Source: JAGVGT01 sp963807225 (GTDB taxonomy: Bacteria > Desulfobacterota > Desulfobulbia > Desulfobulbales > JAGXFP01). Taken from it: a DNA stretch of 64,000 nt. The notes beneath the pieces were generated by a model that was not told the DNA's origin, searched no databases, and saw only the letters and a program-made list of their open reading frames with translations. Position numbers and translations under genes: made by a program. Shown in pieces: positions 8,553 through 16,706 of the stretch. Positions within the stretch are counted from its first letter, which is position 1, and each line of letters starts with the position of its first letter. The DNA lies in assembly GCA_963807225.1 (NCBI GenBank), contig CAWEAD010000005.1, forward strand, positions 1,054,001-1,118,000, written 5' to 3'.

Positions 8553-9013
8553 TATCCTTCGGGCTTTTCACGAAAGTCAAGCGGCGTTGGGAGAGGGTAG
8601 AGGAAGCAGGACTCCTCTTCAAGCAGTTCGGCGAAACTGACCCCGTTCAGGGTGTCGCGCAGCTGGTTCCGGGCCTTGATCCAGACTCGATTCACCGCAC
8701 AGTTGGCGCTGGCCCGACAGACCTCTGAACTGGTCACGCAGTCGTTCAGGGATATTTCGCCGATGATCGCTTCCACCACCTCCAACAGGGAAATGGCGGC
8801 GGGTTCCTTCTTCAGCAGGTAGCCGCCACGGGAGCCCTGCCGGATTTCGATCAGGCCGACCCGGGCCAGTTGTTGGGCGATTTTGGCCAGAAACTTATCG
8901 GGGATGTCGCATTGCCCGGCAATCTCGCTACGTGCGATCAGCTTGCCCCTGCCCTTGGCGGACAGATATAAAACACAACGCACTGCGTATTCTCCTGCTC
9001 TGGTAAGGCGCAT
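8552..9013 (-). CDS. Rrf2-family transcriptional regulator with three cysteines
   Basis: 153 aa. It begins MRLTRAGEYAVRCVLYLSAKG, a typical Rrf2 winged-helix start, followed by IPDKFLAKIAQQLARVGLI and the wing GSRGGYLL. The C-terminal half has three cysteines in LNDCVTSSEVCRASANCAV, spaced CX6CX5C. IscR and NsrR use CX5CX5C-type spacing to hold an Fe-S cluster, so a cluster-based O2, NO or redox sensor is likely, with slightly unusual spacing. It is the first gene of the minus-strand oxidase array and probably controls it and itself through the dyads at 9047-9130. GGGGTAGG precedes the ATG. Confidence 0.9.
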   Translation of the reverse strand: MRLTRAGEYAVRCVLYLSAKGRGKLIARSEIAGQCDIPDKFLAKIAQQLARVGLIEIRQGSRGGYLLKKEPAAISLLEVVEAIIGEISLNDCVTSSEVCRASANCAVNRVWIKARNQLRDTLNGVSFAELLEEESCFLYPLPTPLDFREKPEG

Positions 9014-9046
9014 CCTACCCCCTGCGGTAAACTGGTCCCGGTGGTT

Positions 9047-9130
9047 GTCGTAAACACGACATATGAGACCTTTTTTGTCTTATATAAAATACGACCTGGG
9101 TTTGGCAAGGATTTTTTTTGGTCGTAAACA
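9047..9130 (-). promoter_or_regulatory. Promoter and putative Rrf2 operators of the oxidase operon
   Basis: On the minus strand a -35 TTGCCA (9103-9108) and -10 TATAAG or TATATA (9079-9086) are separated by 16-18 bp. GTCGTAAACACGAC (9047-9060) is a GTCGT/ACGAC dyad just downstream of the expected start. GTCGTAAACA recurs exactly at 9121-9130, and an ACGAC half-site lies in the spacer at 9091-9095. Repeated half-sites around one promoter suggest autoregulation by the Rrf2 protein. Confidence 0.55.
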
Positions 9131-9428
9131 AATCCTAGCTTAATTATTGGTGGAAAATCTATCGGAGTAATTGGGAATTCGCCTGAATAATTGAAGAAAG
9201 GCGCGGCGGGGCAGGGATTTCGGCGGATTTTTTTGATGCCAAAAGGGCAAAAATTATTTTAGGCAAAAAAATGAGAAAGGTTCCGATTGGCTGGTGGGGA
9301 ATATGCGGGTCAGGGAAAGGGAGCGGAAAAAATAACGGGTTTTCTTGATTTTATGATGAACTTCAATTTCTTTTTCCTGGATAAGGAACTGGCGATCCCG
9401 GCCATTCAGATGGTATGTTACGTGGGGG
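9131..9428. other. AT-rich intergenic region
   Basis: About 300 bp between the divergent Rrf2 operon and a small plus-strand gene. It is richer in A+T than its surroundings and contains several poly-A and poly-T runs. I see no convincing gene, RNA fold or terminator in it. Confidence 0.5.
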
Positions 9429-9443
9429 TTGATCAATATCCTG

Positions 9444-9688
9444 ATGCTGATGCGCCGTTATCGATTGATTTATCTGGTCAGCCTGATTTTTTCCCTCTAC
9501 TGGCTGCTGGTTCTCAACCAGACCAAGTTCGTCACCCTGGACGGTGAGTTTGCCACCCAGGGCTGGCTGCGGATGGGCGGTGTCTTGCTGCTGCTGATAA
9601 CCCTCTTTTGTTTTTCACCCAGTCCAACGACCAGCCGGAATCCTCTGGATCCGATATCTCCGGTTCACCTCCGTTATCGGCCGGTTGA
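9444..9688 (+). pseudogene. Small two-helix membrane protein, probably interrupted by a one-base frameshift
   Basis: The frame from ATG 9444 (TTG 9429 is an alternative) encodes two membrane helices (LIYLVSLIFSLYWLLVLN and MGGVLLLLITLF) with GC-rich third codon positions up to about 9605. Beyond that this frame loses coding character but stays open to 9800. The frame one base off then shows strongly GC-rich third positions and ends at TGA 9686-9688 (FFTQSNDQPESSG then a Ser/Pro/Gly tail). One missing T in the T-runs at 9606-9615 would join the two. The family is unknown. It lies upstream of tusA on the same strand. Confidence 0.4.
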
Positions 9689-9874
9689 AATAGTCGACAA
9701 TGGCCGACCTGACTCTACTTCGATCTTCGGCAATTTTCGCACGGAGGATCCCAGGTTGCGTCTTGCCGGTTTCTTTGGCACTCCTTCTATCTTGACTTAA
9801 TCACTGAATTTGGCTCAATATTAATAACGTTGTCCAGTTGCCGAGGGGCATCAAATTCCGTTCCGGAGGAAATC

Positions 9875-10099
9875 ATGACTGTGGATAAAAATGTCGATGT
9901 TATCGGTATGGCGTGTCCTTTTCCATTAATTACGGTGGCGAAGGAAGTGCGATCCATGCTGAAGGGTCAGATTCTGCAAATCATGGGTAATGATCCTCTT
10001 TTCGAAGAAACGATCCTGGATTTTTGCCGCGAGGGCGGGCATGAAGTGCAAGAGACCAGCCGCGAGGGCAAAAAGGTTAGCATTACCTTTAAAGTCTAG
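9875..10099 (+). CDS. tusA: TusA-family sulfur carrier protein
   Basis: 74 aa starting at ATG 9875 with GGAGGA 4 nt upstream. It has the TusA/SirA pattern: DVIGMACPFPLITVAKEV, with the CPxP motif whose cysteine carries persulfide sulfur, and a C-terminal GHEVQETSREGKKVSITFKV strand. TusA proteins relay sulfur in tRNA thiolation, in sulfur oxidation or in other trafficking. A DsrE-like gene follows 35 bp downstream, a pairing common in sulfur-metabolising bacteria, which favours a trafficking role. Confidence 0.9.
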   Translation: MTVDKNVDVIGMACPFPLITVAKEVRSMLKGQILQIMGNDPLFEETILDFCREGGHEVQETSREGKKVSITFKV

Positions 10100-10134
10100 T
10101 CGGCATCCGGATTCGATTGTTCTAGGGGGACATG

Positions 10135-10662
10135 ATGAACAAGAAGGCTACGATTCTGTTGCAAAGTGGTGACTTGGACAAGGCGCTTTGCGCCTTTATC
10201 TTTGCCAATGGCTATGCCGCTTTGGGAATCGAGGTCAAGATGTGGTTTATGCTCTGGGGCCACAATTGCCTCAAGCGGCGCAAAAAACTCTTTTCGTTCC
10301 GCCGGAAACCGGACCCGGCTCGGGAAGGTCTTTACCGGGACCTTGAGACCGATAACATTCTTCAGCCCATGGTCGAAATGCTCAACCGCGGGGGGGTCAA
10401 CCATCTACCCCTGTCGAGGCTGAATCTGTTTGGGCTGGGGCCGCGTTTGTTCGGAAGAATGCTCAAAAAGAAAAACATCCCCACCCTTGAAGAACTGGTC
10501 CAAAGCGCCTTTGATCTGGGCGTAGAATTTAAAATGTGCCAGATCTGTTTCGATGCACTCGGTTTAAGCGTGGATGACCTGATCGTGCCAAATGTCAAAG
10601 TGCAGGGCATGGCAGCTTACGCGCACGATACCATGGAAGCCCAGGTAAATTTGTTCATCTGA
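10135..10662 (+). CDS. DsrE/DsrF-like (DsrE2-type) sulfur-trafficking protein
   Basis: About 175 aa. The N-terminus KKATILLQSGDLDKALCAFIF has the DsrE-fold start, the middle WFMLWGHNCLKRRKK and C-terminal MCQICFDALGLSVDDLI carry the cysteines found in DsrE2-type proteins. Such proteins are thought to carry or transfer sulfane sulfur together with TusA, which is encoded immediately upstream. No clear membrane helix is seen. Either of two adjacent ATGs (10132, 10135) could start it; GGGGGA lies just upstream. It ends directly before the hybrid kinase gene, so a three-gene unit is likely. Confidence 0.82.
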   Translation: MNKKATILLQSGDLDKALCAFIFANGYAALGIEVKMWFMLWGHNCLKRRKKLFSFRRKPDPAREGLYRDLETDNILQPMVEMLNRGGVNHLPLSRLNLFGLGPRLFGRMLKKKNIPTLEELVQSAFDLGVEFKMCQICFDALGLSVDDLIVPNVKVQGMAAYAHDTMEAQVNLFI

Positions 10663-10677
10663 TTGGTCGATTCCCGC

Positions 10678-13233
10678 ATGAGCAATAACGATTTGAATCA
10701 ACAGGAACTTGTGGGCCAGTTGCGAGAGGAGAACGCCTTCTTGCGCGCTGCCCTGGAAAAGACCGATCAGGGAAAGGAAATCACCAGGCAGCGGGAGGAA
10801 TTTTCACTTCTTCTTGATTTCAGCAAGCTCATTGTGGCGGAGTTGAATCTGGATAATGTTTTCCAGTTGGTCGCCGACAAGGCAAGAGAGTTGGTGCAGG
10901 CTGATATTATGCTGGTACCGATGTTGAATGACCGCCGTGACAAGTATTCCTACAAAGCAGCCTCAGGAGTAGAAATCAGAGATATCTTCGAAGGGAGTTT
11001 TCCCGTCTCGGCCGGGATGTGCGGTTGGGTTCTGCATAACGAACGAAGCTTACTGTTCGGCGATTCCAGTACCTGCTGGCTGGATGAGACAACGGCATGG
11101 GAAGAAGGCCAACAATCCGCCTTGTTGGTGCCCTTGTTTGGCAGGAATCAAATCATCGGCGGACTGTCGGCTCTTGGCAAAAAAGGGGGCGGCAGCTTTA
11201 ACCAGCACGACCTTGATCTGCTGACCATGTTTGCCAACCAGGTCAGCTCGGCCATTGAAAATGCGATCTTGTTCCGGCAGGTGCAAACTGAGATCGAGGA
11301 GCGCAAACAGGCAGAGGCTCTGCTTCGAACCAGCGAAAGGCGATTGCATCTAGCCACCCGGGCGGGGAAGATCGGCATCTGGGATTGGGATGTTGAAACA
11401 AACGAAATTGTCTGGGATGTAAGCATGTTCTCTCTTTACGGTATCAGCCAAGAGGATTTCGGTGGGACCTATGAGGCCTGGGGCGGTCTGTTGCATCCCG
11501 ATGATCGACGGTTTACCGCGGATGAAATACAGGCCGCCCTCCGAGGAGAAAGGGAATATGCCCCCGAATTCCGGATAGTCCGTCCCGACGGAACCATTCG
11601 GATTATCAAAGCGGTCTCCAAAACCATCCGTGACTCTAAAGGCAAGGCCCTGCGCATGGTCGGTACCAATATCGACATTACCGAACAACGAGAGGCAGAG
11701 GCGGAGCTTGCCGCCGAAAAAGAACGCTTGGCGGTTACCCTCAGAAGTATTGGCGATGGAGTCATAGCCGTGGACACGGCGAATAAGATCGTGGTGATCA
11801 ACAAAGCCGCCGAAGTAATGACCGGTTGGTCCCAGGAGGAAGCGGTTGGCCGGCTATTCCATGATGTTTTCAGCATTGTCAACGAACAGTCCAGGCAACC
11901 TTGCGAGAACCCGGTTGAAAAGGTCTTGAGCAAGGGAGAAATCATTGAGTTGGCCAACCATACGATTCTCATTGCCAAAGATGGCAGAGAGCGCAGTATC
12001 GCCGACAGCGCCGCGCCGATTCGCGATGCAGCCAGCCGGATAATCGGCGCCGTGCTGGTGTTCAGGGACGTGACTGAACGTGAAAAGACCGCGCAGGAAC
12101 TGCAAAGAATCCAGAAAGTTGAATCAGTCGGGGTACTTGCAGGTGGCATTGCCCATGATTTTAATAATATTCTGGCCGCGATCCTGGGCAATCTCTCCCT
12201 CTCTCTACTGAATGAAAACTTGGCTCCCACGACCAGAGTGTTTCTACAGGCGGCGGAGAAAGCCACATTGCGGGCCCGCGATCTCACCCACCAACTTCTT
12301 ACCTTCTCCAAGGGTGGGGCGCCGATAAAGGAATTGTCCTCGCTGATTGAGGTAATCCAGGACTCAGCCGATTTTGTCCTGCACGGGAAACAGGCGACCT
12401 GCCGGGTATCATGTCCCGATGATTTGTGGTTGGTGAACATCGATAAGGGGCAGATCAGCCAGGTGATCCAAAACCTGGTCCTGAATGCCAGTCAAGCCAT
12501 GGTCGGTGGCGGAAACATCCGTATCTCCTGTGTCAATGCCAAGGAGATTGCCGAACTTACTTATTCAGGTAATCGAAAGGGAAAATACATCAAAATATCC
12601 ATAAGTGATGATGGAATCGGTATACCGACTCAATTAGTCGATAAGATCTTCGATCCCTATTTTTCCACCAAAAAGGAAGGCAGCGGACTCGGCCTTGCCA
12701 TCTGCCACGCCATTATCAGCAAACATGATGGACAAATCTTTGTCAGTTCCAAGCCCGGAGTTGGCACCACCTTTTCGATCTATCTTCCCGCCTCCGGCAA
12801 TGGCCAGATCCATGCGCGTGATAAAGGCGCGGTTTCCTCTCCGGCGATGGGTAAATTAAAAATAATGATTTTGGATGATGATGAGATGGTTCGTGATGTC
12901 GCCAAGTCGATGTTGACGTTGCTGGGACATGAGGTCATTTTTGCCACGGATGGGCATGAGGCAGTCGAACTCTATAAAAAATCGGGCAATTCGATAGATC
13001 TGATGGTCATGGACTTGACGATTCCCGGAGGTATGGGCGGCAAGGAGGCTGTGCGGGAAATATTGAACCTCAACCCGGAAGCCAAGGTTGTGGTGTCCAG
13101 CGGTTACTCGAATGACCCGGTTATGTCCAGGTTTCGTGATTACGGTTTTTGCGCCGCTCTGGTAAAACCGTACCAGATGAGTGAGTTCACCAAAGTAATC
13201 GAAAAGCTGACGCTGGACGGATTACATTCCTAG
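10678..13233 (+). CDS. Hybrid sensor histidine kinase (GAF-PAS-PAS-HisKA-HATPase-REC)
   Basis: 851 aa from ATG 10678 (an upstream in-frame TTG at 10663 is possible). Order: coiled N-terminus; GAF about 45-200; PAS about 215-335 ending in a DITEQ PAC signature; PAS about 345-465; HisKA with AGGIAHDFNN, phospho-histidine near 493; HATPase with GSGLGLAICHAI; and a receiver with phospho-Asp in MVMDLTIPGGMGG near 778. No membrane helix is visible, so it senses a cytosolic signal. It follows tusA-dsrE and precedes a triheme cytochrome. Its kinase and receiver halves closely resemble those of the kinase at 51945-54908. No partner regulator is adjacent. Confidence 0.93.
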   Translation: MSNNDLNQQELVGQLREENAFLRAALEKTDQGKEITRQREEFSLLLDFSKLIVAELNLDNVFQLVADKARELVQADIMLVPMLNDRRDKYSYKAASGVEIRDIFEGSFPVSAGMCGWVLHNERSLLFGDSSTCWLDETTAWEEGQQSALLVPLFGRNQIIGGLSALGKKGGGSFNQHDLDLLTMFANQVSSAIENAILFRQVQTEIEERKQAEALLRTSERRLHLATRAGKIGIWDWDVETNEIVWDVSMFSLYGISQEDFGGTYEAWGGLLHPDDRRFTADEIQAALRGEREYAPEFRIVRPDGTIRIIKAVSKTIRDSKGKALRMVGTNIDITEQREAEAELAAEKERLAVTLRSIGDGVIAVDTANKIVVINKAAEVMTGWSQEEAVGRLFHDVFSIVNEQSRQPCENPVEKVLSKGEIIELANHTILIAKDGRERSIADSAAPIRDAASRIIGAVLVFRDVTEREKTAQELQRIQKVESVGVLAGGIAHDFNNILAAILGNLSLSLLNENLAPTTRVFLQAAEKATLRARDLTHQLLTFSKGGAPIKELSSLIEVIQDSADFVLHGKQATCRVSCPDDLWLVNIDKGQISQVIQNLVLNASQAMVGGGNIRISCVNAKEIAELTYSGNRKGKYIKISISDDGIGIPTQLVDKIFDPYFSTKKEGSGLGLAICHAIISKHDGQIFVSSKPGVGTTFSIYLPASGNGQIHARDKGAVSSPAMGKLKIMILDDDEMVRDVAKSMLTLLGHEVIFATDGHEAVELYKKSGNSIDLMVMDLTIPGGMGGKEAVREILNLNPEAKVVVSSGYSNDPVMSRFRDYGFCAALVKPYQMSEFTKVIEKLTLDGLHS

Positions 13234-13576
13234 AATTTGCCACCAAAGAGTAAGTGCGGTCTTTCAAACCTGCAGGATTTATCGCTCCGGATTTAATTGC
13301 CGCAATGGCCCGGCAGGGCAAGGTTAGTCCATTCCGCCGGTCGGGCGTTTCCCGACTGTAGGGGGATTTGCGCCGCGAGAGGAAATAATCGAGGAATATT
13401 TAAAGTCGATAGGTAGACCTCCACCCCATTAATGACAATATTTGGGAAAATTTAGTCAGGAAATGGGTAGAGATTTAGTGCCAGCAAAAAAAATGGAACT
13501 ACATCAATAGCAATTTTTGTCACCTTTCTGCTCATCTTCCTCCATTAATAACACTTTTTTTCAAGGAGAAAAAACC
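13234..13576 (+). other. Intergenic leader upstream of the triheme cytochrome
   Basis: 343 bp. A short hairpin GGTCGGG/CCCGACT with a CGTTT loop lies at 13339-13357, without a following U-tract. The second half is A+T-rich and probably holds the cytochrome promoter, which I cannot assign. I looked for the c-di-GMP (GEMM) riboswitch that often precedes cytochromes in related bacteria and did not find its conserved core. Confidence 0.4.
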
Positions 13577-13915
13577 ATGTTGAAGAAAGCAATGATCGTC
13601 GGGGTTTCCGTTCTGTCCTTGTCCTTTGCAGGGGTCGCTTTCGGCGGGGACAACGGTGCTGTATCAATGGTATTGAAAGGAGGTTCACTGGGTGATGTGG
13701 CCTTCCCTCACAAACTCCACCAGGAAAAGCTGGGAAATTGTGAAGCATGCCATAAGCTGTTTCCCAAAGAGACCGGCGCCATTCAGAAACTCATCGCAGC
13801 CGGCACCTTGAAGAAAAAACAAGTCATGGATAGCTGCAAATCATGCCATCAGGAAACCAAAGACCAGGGCCGTACTGCTGGCCCCACCTCCTGCAAGACC
13901 TGCCATAATAAATAA
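13577..13915 (+). CDS. Periplasmic triheme c7-type cytochrome
   Basis: 112 aa with a clear signal peptide (KKAMIVGVSVLSLSFAGVAFG). The mature part has three CXXCH motifs (CEACH, CKSCH, CKTCH), the FPHKLHQ stretch giving distal histidines, and GTLKKKQVM between haems 1 and 2, as in the cytochrome c7/c3 family. It should be a soluble periplasmic electron carrier. Only five histidines are available for three haems, so one may be five-coordinate or Met-ligated. AAGGAG precedes ATG 13577. A close paralogue is at 55402-55746, also beside a hybrid kinase. A strong terminator follows. Confidence 0.93.
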   Translation: MLKKAMIVGVSVLSLSFAGVAFGGDNGAVSMVLKGGSLGDVAFPHKLHQEKLGNCEACHKLFPKETGAIQKLIAAGTLKKKQVMDSCKSCHQETKDQGRTAGPTSCKTCHNK

Positions 13916-13944
13916 GATTTTTGCAATTATTGCCCGGGTTGTTT

Positions 13945-14003
13945 AGCCAGCCGGTGTGGCCTCGGTACAAGTCGATACCGAGGCCACACCGGCTGGCTTT
14001 TTT
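13945..14003 (+). terminator. Rho-independent terminator after the c7 cytochrome
   Basis: A perfect 23-bp inverted repeat (13945-13967 and 13976-13998) with an 8-nt loop is followed by six T. It is oriented for the plus-strand cytochrome gene. Confidence 0.95.
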
Positions 14004-14238
14004 GGTCCTGCTGATCGGAGTGCACAAACAGGAATAATCCACAGATGATTTTCTAAATTTCAATTAGCTGAAGTGCTTCAACAAACGATCCGCCTCTCAG
14101 CGCCTGGGCATAAATATTTTCTATAGCCACTTATCGGCATGCACTCGTTTTTATCAGCCCAGCATTGCTAAATCAATAAATCGGGGATGTCCCGGTGCTT
14201 AAGGAAGGTTACGTCAAGTGGTTGGGGCAGAGGACGGA

Positions 14239-16461
14239 TCAATCGATCCGGCTGATATTCTCGAACACCTTTCTGGCATAAGTTTGCTGGGCCGAATCCG
14301 CACTCAGGCAGATAAAGTCGCGGGCTCGGCTGACGAGGATATCGATCTGGGCTAGCGCCTGCGGGTCTTCGTAGCGCCGCAAACAGTGGACTGCCACCTG
14401 CAGAACCTGCAGGAAATAACGCAGGTTTTCCTCCTTGCCCTTGGTCTGGTAGTAGGTCGCCTCGGGGTTGCCGAAATCCCGGACCACGCCCTGGATCAGG
14501 GCGAGAGAAGACGCGCCTCCGGACAGGGCCAGCAAGATGAGCATCTCCCGTAGGAGGTAGAGCAGGAAACGTGGGGACATCTCGCCCACCTCCGGCTCCT
14601 CTCCCGCCGAGTCCTTGAGCAGGGCTTCGGTGATACGCCTGAACTTGTTGGTGACGACTTCCCGGTTCTGATCCAAGAAGGCCGTAACCACCTCAATCAT
14701 CTCTCGGTTCAGGCCCTCCCGGATCTTGAGGACCTCTTCCGGGGTCAACTCGATATTACAACTGGTCTGTAGGTTGTCCCGCACCAACAGAAGAGAGGAT
14801 AGAATCAGGCCGTTGCGATCCGTGGATTTGATCTCGGCAGTCCGGCTGAAGACGTCGGTCAACAGAACCAGCAGGGCCTCCTGTGGGTTGGAGAGCTGGA
14901 CTACCAAGGGGTACATGGCGTTGAGAAAGGAGATCCGGTCGTTACGATTTTCCAGTTCCTTGAGATAATGCCAGAAAAACTCGAATATCTTGCTGCCGAA
15001 GCGGATGAACTCCGGGATATTTCTTTCAAAGAAGGTTCTGCGGAAATGCCCCAAATCATCGAAGCATGATTTCAGCAGTTCGAGCAGGTGGGTGGCCTGC
15101 TGCTCGGAGATCTTGAAACTGCGGGCGATGACCGCATAATCCCGGTCGTCGAAGATAACCCGGTTGCTGGCGATTCCCAGGACTTTTTTCTTGGTGTCCG
15201 AACGCTGCTTGAAAAAACTTAACAATCCGTGGATCTTTTCGTGCATTTCCCAACTGGTCTGCTGGCCCTCGTCGTCGACGGTGCTGACGCCGCCGTCTTC
15301 CCGGATCTTGATGCGGTCGTAAATTTTGTCCGGGATCTGCTCCATGCCCTCTTCGATGTTCTGCAGCGCTTCCTGGTGAAGATTTTTCTTGTCGGCGCTG
15401 GTTTCGGAGAGTTTGAGGAAATCCGTGGCCCGAGCCAACCTTTTGCCCATGATCTCGGAGCGGATTTCGCTATAGCCCTCGCGGCTGATACTCGACATAA
15501 CCTCGTGAGCCATCCTCGGGTTGCTGCCAAACTTGGCCAGGACGAAGCGGGAAACTTTGACCGCCCGGGCCTTTTTTTCAGGGGCGGCCTTGAACTCTTG
15601 CGTCAGCCAATGAACGTTGTTGATCTCGATCGGCATCTGCAGGAGCATTTCCCGGTTGCGTTTCGACGCCAGGATGACTTCGTAGGCCGTGGTAAAGGTC
15701 AGTAGCCGAGGGTCGGGGTTCTCGCCCAGGAGACGCGGCTTGATTTTCTCGACCAGATTCTGCATGGAGCCCGGCGGAAGACGGTTGAAGGCCGTCAGGA
15801 TCGTGAGGTTGATATGCGGCTGCCCATATTCATCCCTGACTACAAAGGGTTTGTCTCCGCCGCCCTTCCCGTAATAGCGGACAAGGAGCTGGACTGTCCG
15901 GGCAAGTTGTTGAAAATCTTCGAGACCGCCCTTGCCCAAGTCCATGGAAAAATTGAAGAGATTCATGGAGCTCAAGGCGCGAAAGGCCTCCATCAGCTTG
16001 GCGTTGATCATGGCGCCATGGTTTTTCTCGCGCTCGCTGACGATTTGAGCCACCTGGGAATTCAGGAGAAGATTGCCGATGGAGATCTCATAGTCGTAAA
16101 TCTCCGAGCCGATCTTGCCATCCGGGCACTGCTGGCCACGAAGGCGACAGACCATCTTGCCCCGGGACCTGGGGAATTTGGCAATTTTGCTCATGGTGGT
16201 GATGAAGGACTTGATTTTCTGCAGGTTGTCCTGGGCCAGGGCGGCAAAGTTGCTGTTGGCCAGGATGCCGACGAAACAGGTGGTCGCCTCGGCCAGGAGG
16301 AGACGATAATAATCGAGCTGTTTCTCCTCCTCGATGAGGAGTTGCATAAGGGCCGAACCCTCGGTAGCCCGAGCCCGGTCCAGATCGTCGAGGCCGGCGA
16401 ACTGGTGGTAAAGTTGCTGGGCCGACTGATCCAGCAAGAACTTTTCGGAGTTGTCTCCCAT
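14239..16461 (-). CDS. Large cytosolic helical protein of unknown function
   Basis: About 740 aa from ATG 16459-16461; upstream in-frame GTG and TTG codons (up to 16521) are possible and no start has a good ribosome site. I recognise no domain. The sequence is almost entirely amphipathic helix with few glycines, no signal peptide, no membrane helix and no nucleotide-binding motif, like a repeat or scaffold protein. Codon use matches the neighbours, so it is probably an old chromosomal gene. It stands alone between the cytochrome terminator and the trmJ-like gene. Its general character resembles the N-terminal 900 residues of the PPDK-like protein at 45073-49332, but I cannot show homology. 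Confidence 0.7.
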   Translation of the reverse strand: MGDNSEKFLLDQSAQQLYHQFAGLDDLDRARATEGSALMQLLIEEEKQLDYYRLLLAEATTCFVGILANSNFAALAQDNLQKIKSFITTMSKIAKFPRSRGKMVCRLRGQQCPDGKIGSEIYDYEISIGNLLLNSQVAQIVSEREKNHGAMINAKLMEAFRALSSMNLFNFSMDLGKGGLEDFQQLARTVQLLVRYYGKGGGDKPFVVRDEYGQPHINLTILTAFNRLPPGSMQNLVEKIKPRLLGENPDPRLLTFTTAYEVILASKRNREMLLQMPIEINNVHWLTQEFKAAPEKKARAVKVSRFVLAKFGSNPRMAHEVMSSISREGYSEIRSEIMGKRLARATDFLKLSETSADKKNLHQEALQNIEEGMEQIPDKIYDRIKIREDGGVSTVDDEGQQTSWEMHEKIHGLLSFFKQRSDTKKKVLGIASNRVIFDDRDYAVIARSFKISEQQATHLLELLKSCFDDLGHFRRTFFERNIPEFIRFGSKIFEFFWHYLKELENRNDRISFLNAMYPLVVQLSNPQEALLVLLTDVFSRTAEIKSTDRNGLILSSLLLVRDNLQTSCNIELTPEEVLKIREGLNREMIEVVTAFLDQNREVVTNKFRRITEALLKDSAGEEPEVGEMSPRFLLYLLREMLILLALSGGASSLALIQGVVRDFGNPEATYYQTKGKEENLRYFLQVLQVAVHCLRRYEDPQALAQIDILVSRARDFICLSADSAQQTYARKVFENISRID

Positions 16462-16706
16462 GGACTTTTCGGCAGTTTTTCGACAGGATATTTGGCCTTG
16501 GGAGTGGAATCCATCCACCAAGGCCGAGTTTAAGCCAGATTACAGTCTGTTACAGGCCAGGATTAGTTATTAGCATAATCAGCCACCTTAATAAACAAAT
16601 TACTCTGGTTAGGCACGACCGATCAACACCGAGCTCGGGCTCTGAAAGACAACCGAAATCCCGTTCTGCGGCTCTGCCATTCATGCCTTTCCCGCACCAT
16701 TCTTAC

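Noticed and set aside
9287..9547. Plus-strand frame before tusA
   Set aside because: It overlaps the two-helix membrane protein in another frame, which has better codon use and topology.
13234..13576. c-di-GMP (GEMM) riboswitch upstream of the first c7 cytochrome
   Set aside because: The conserved GGGCAAACC and ACGCAAAG cores are not present, although the context would suit it.
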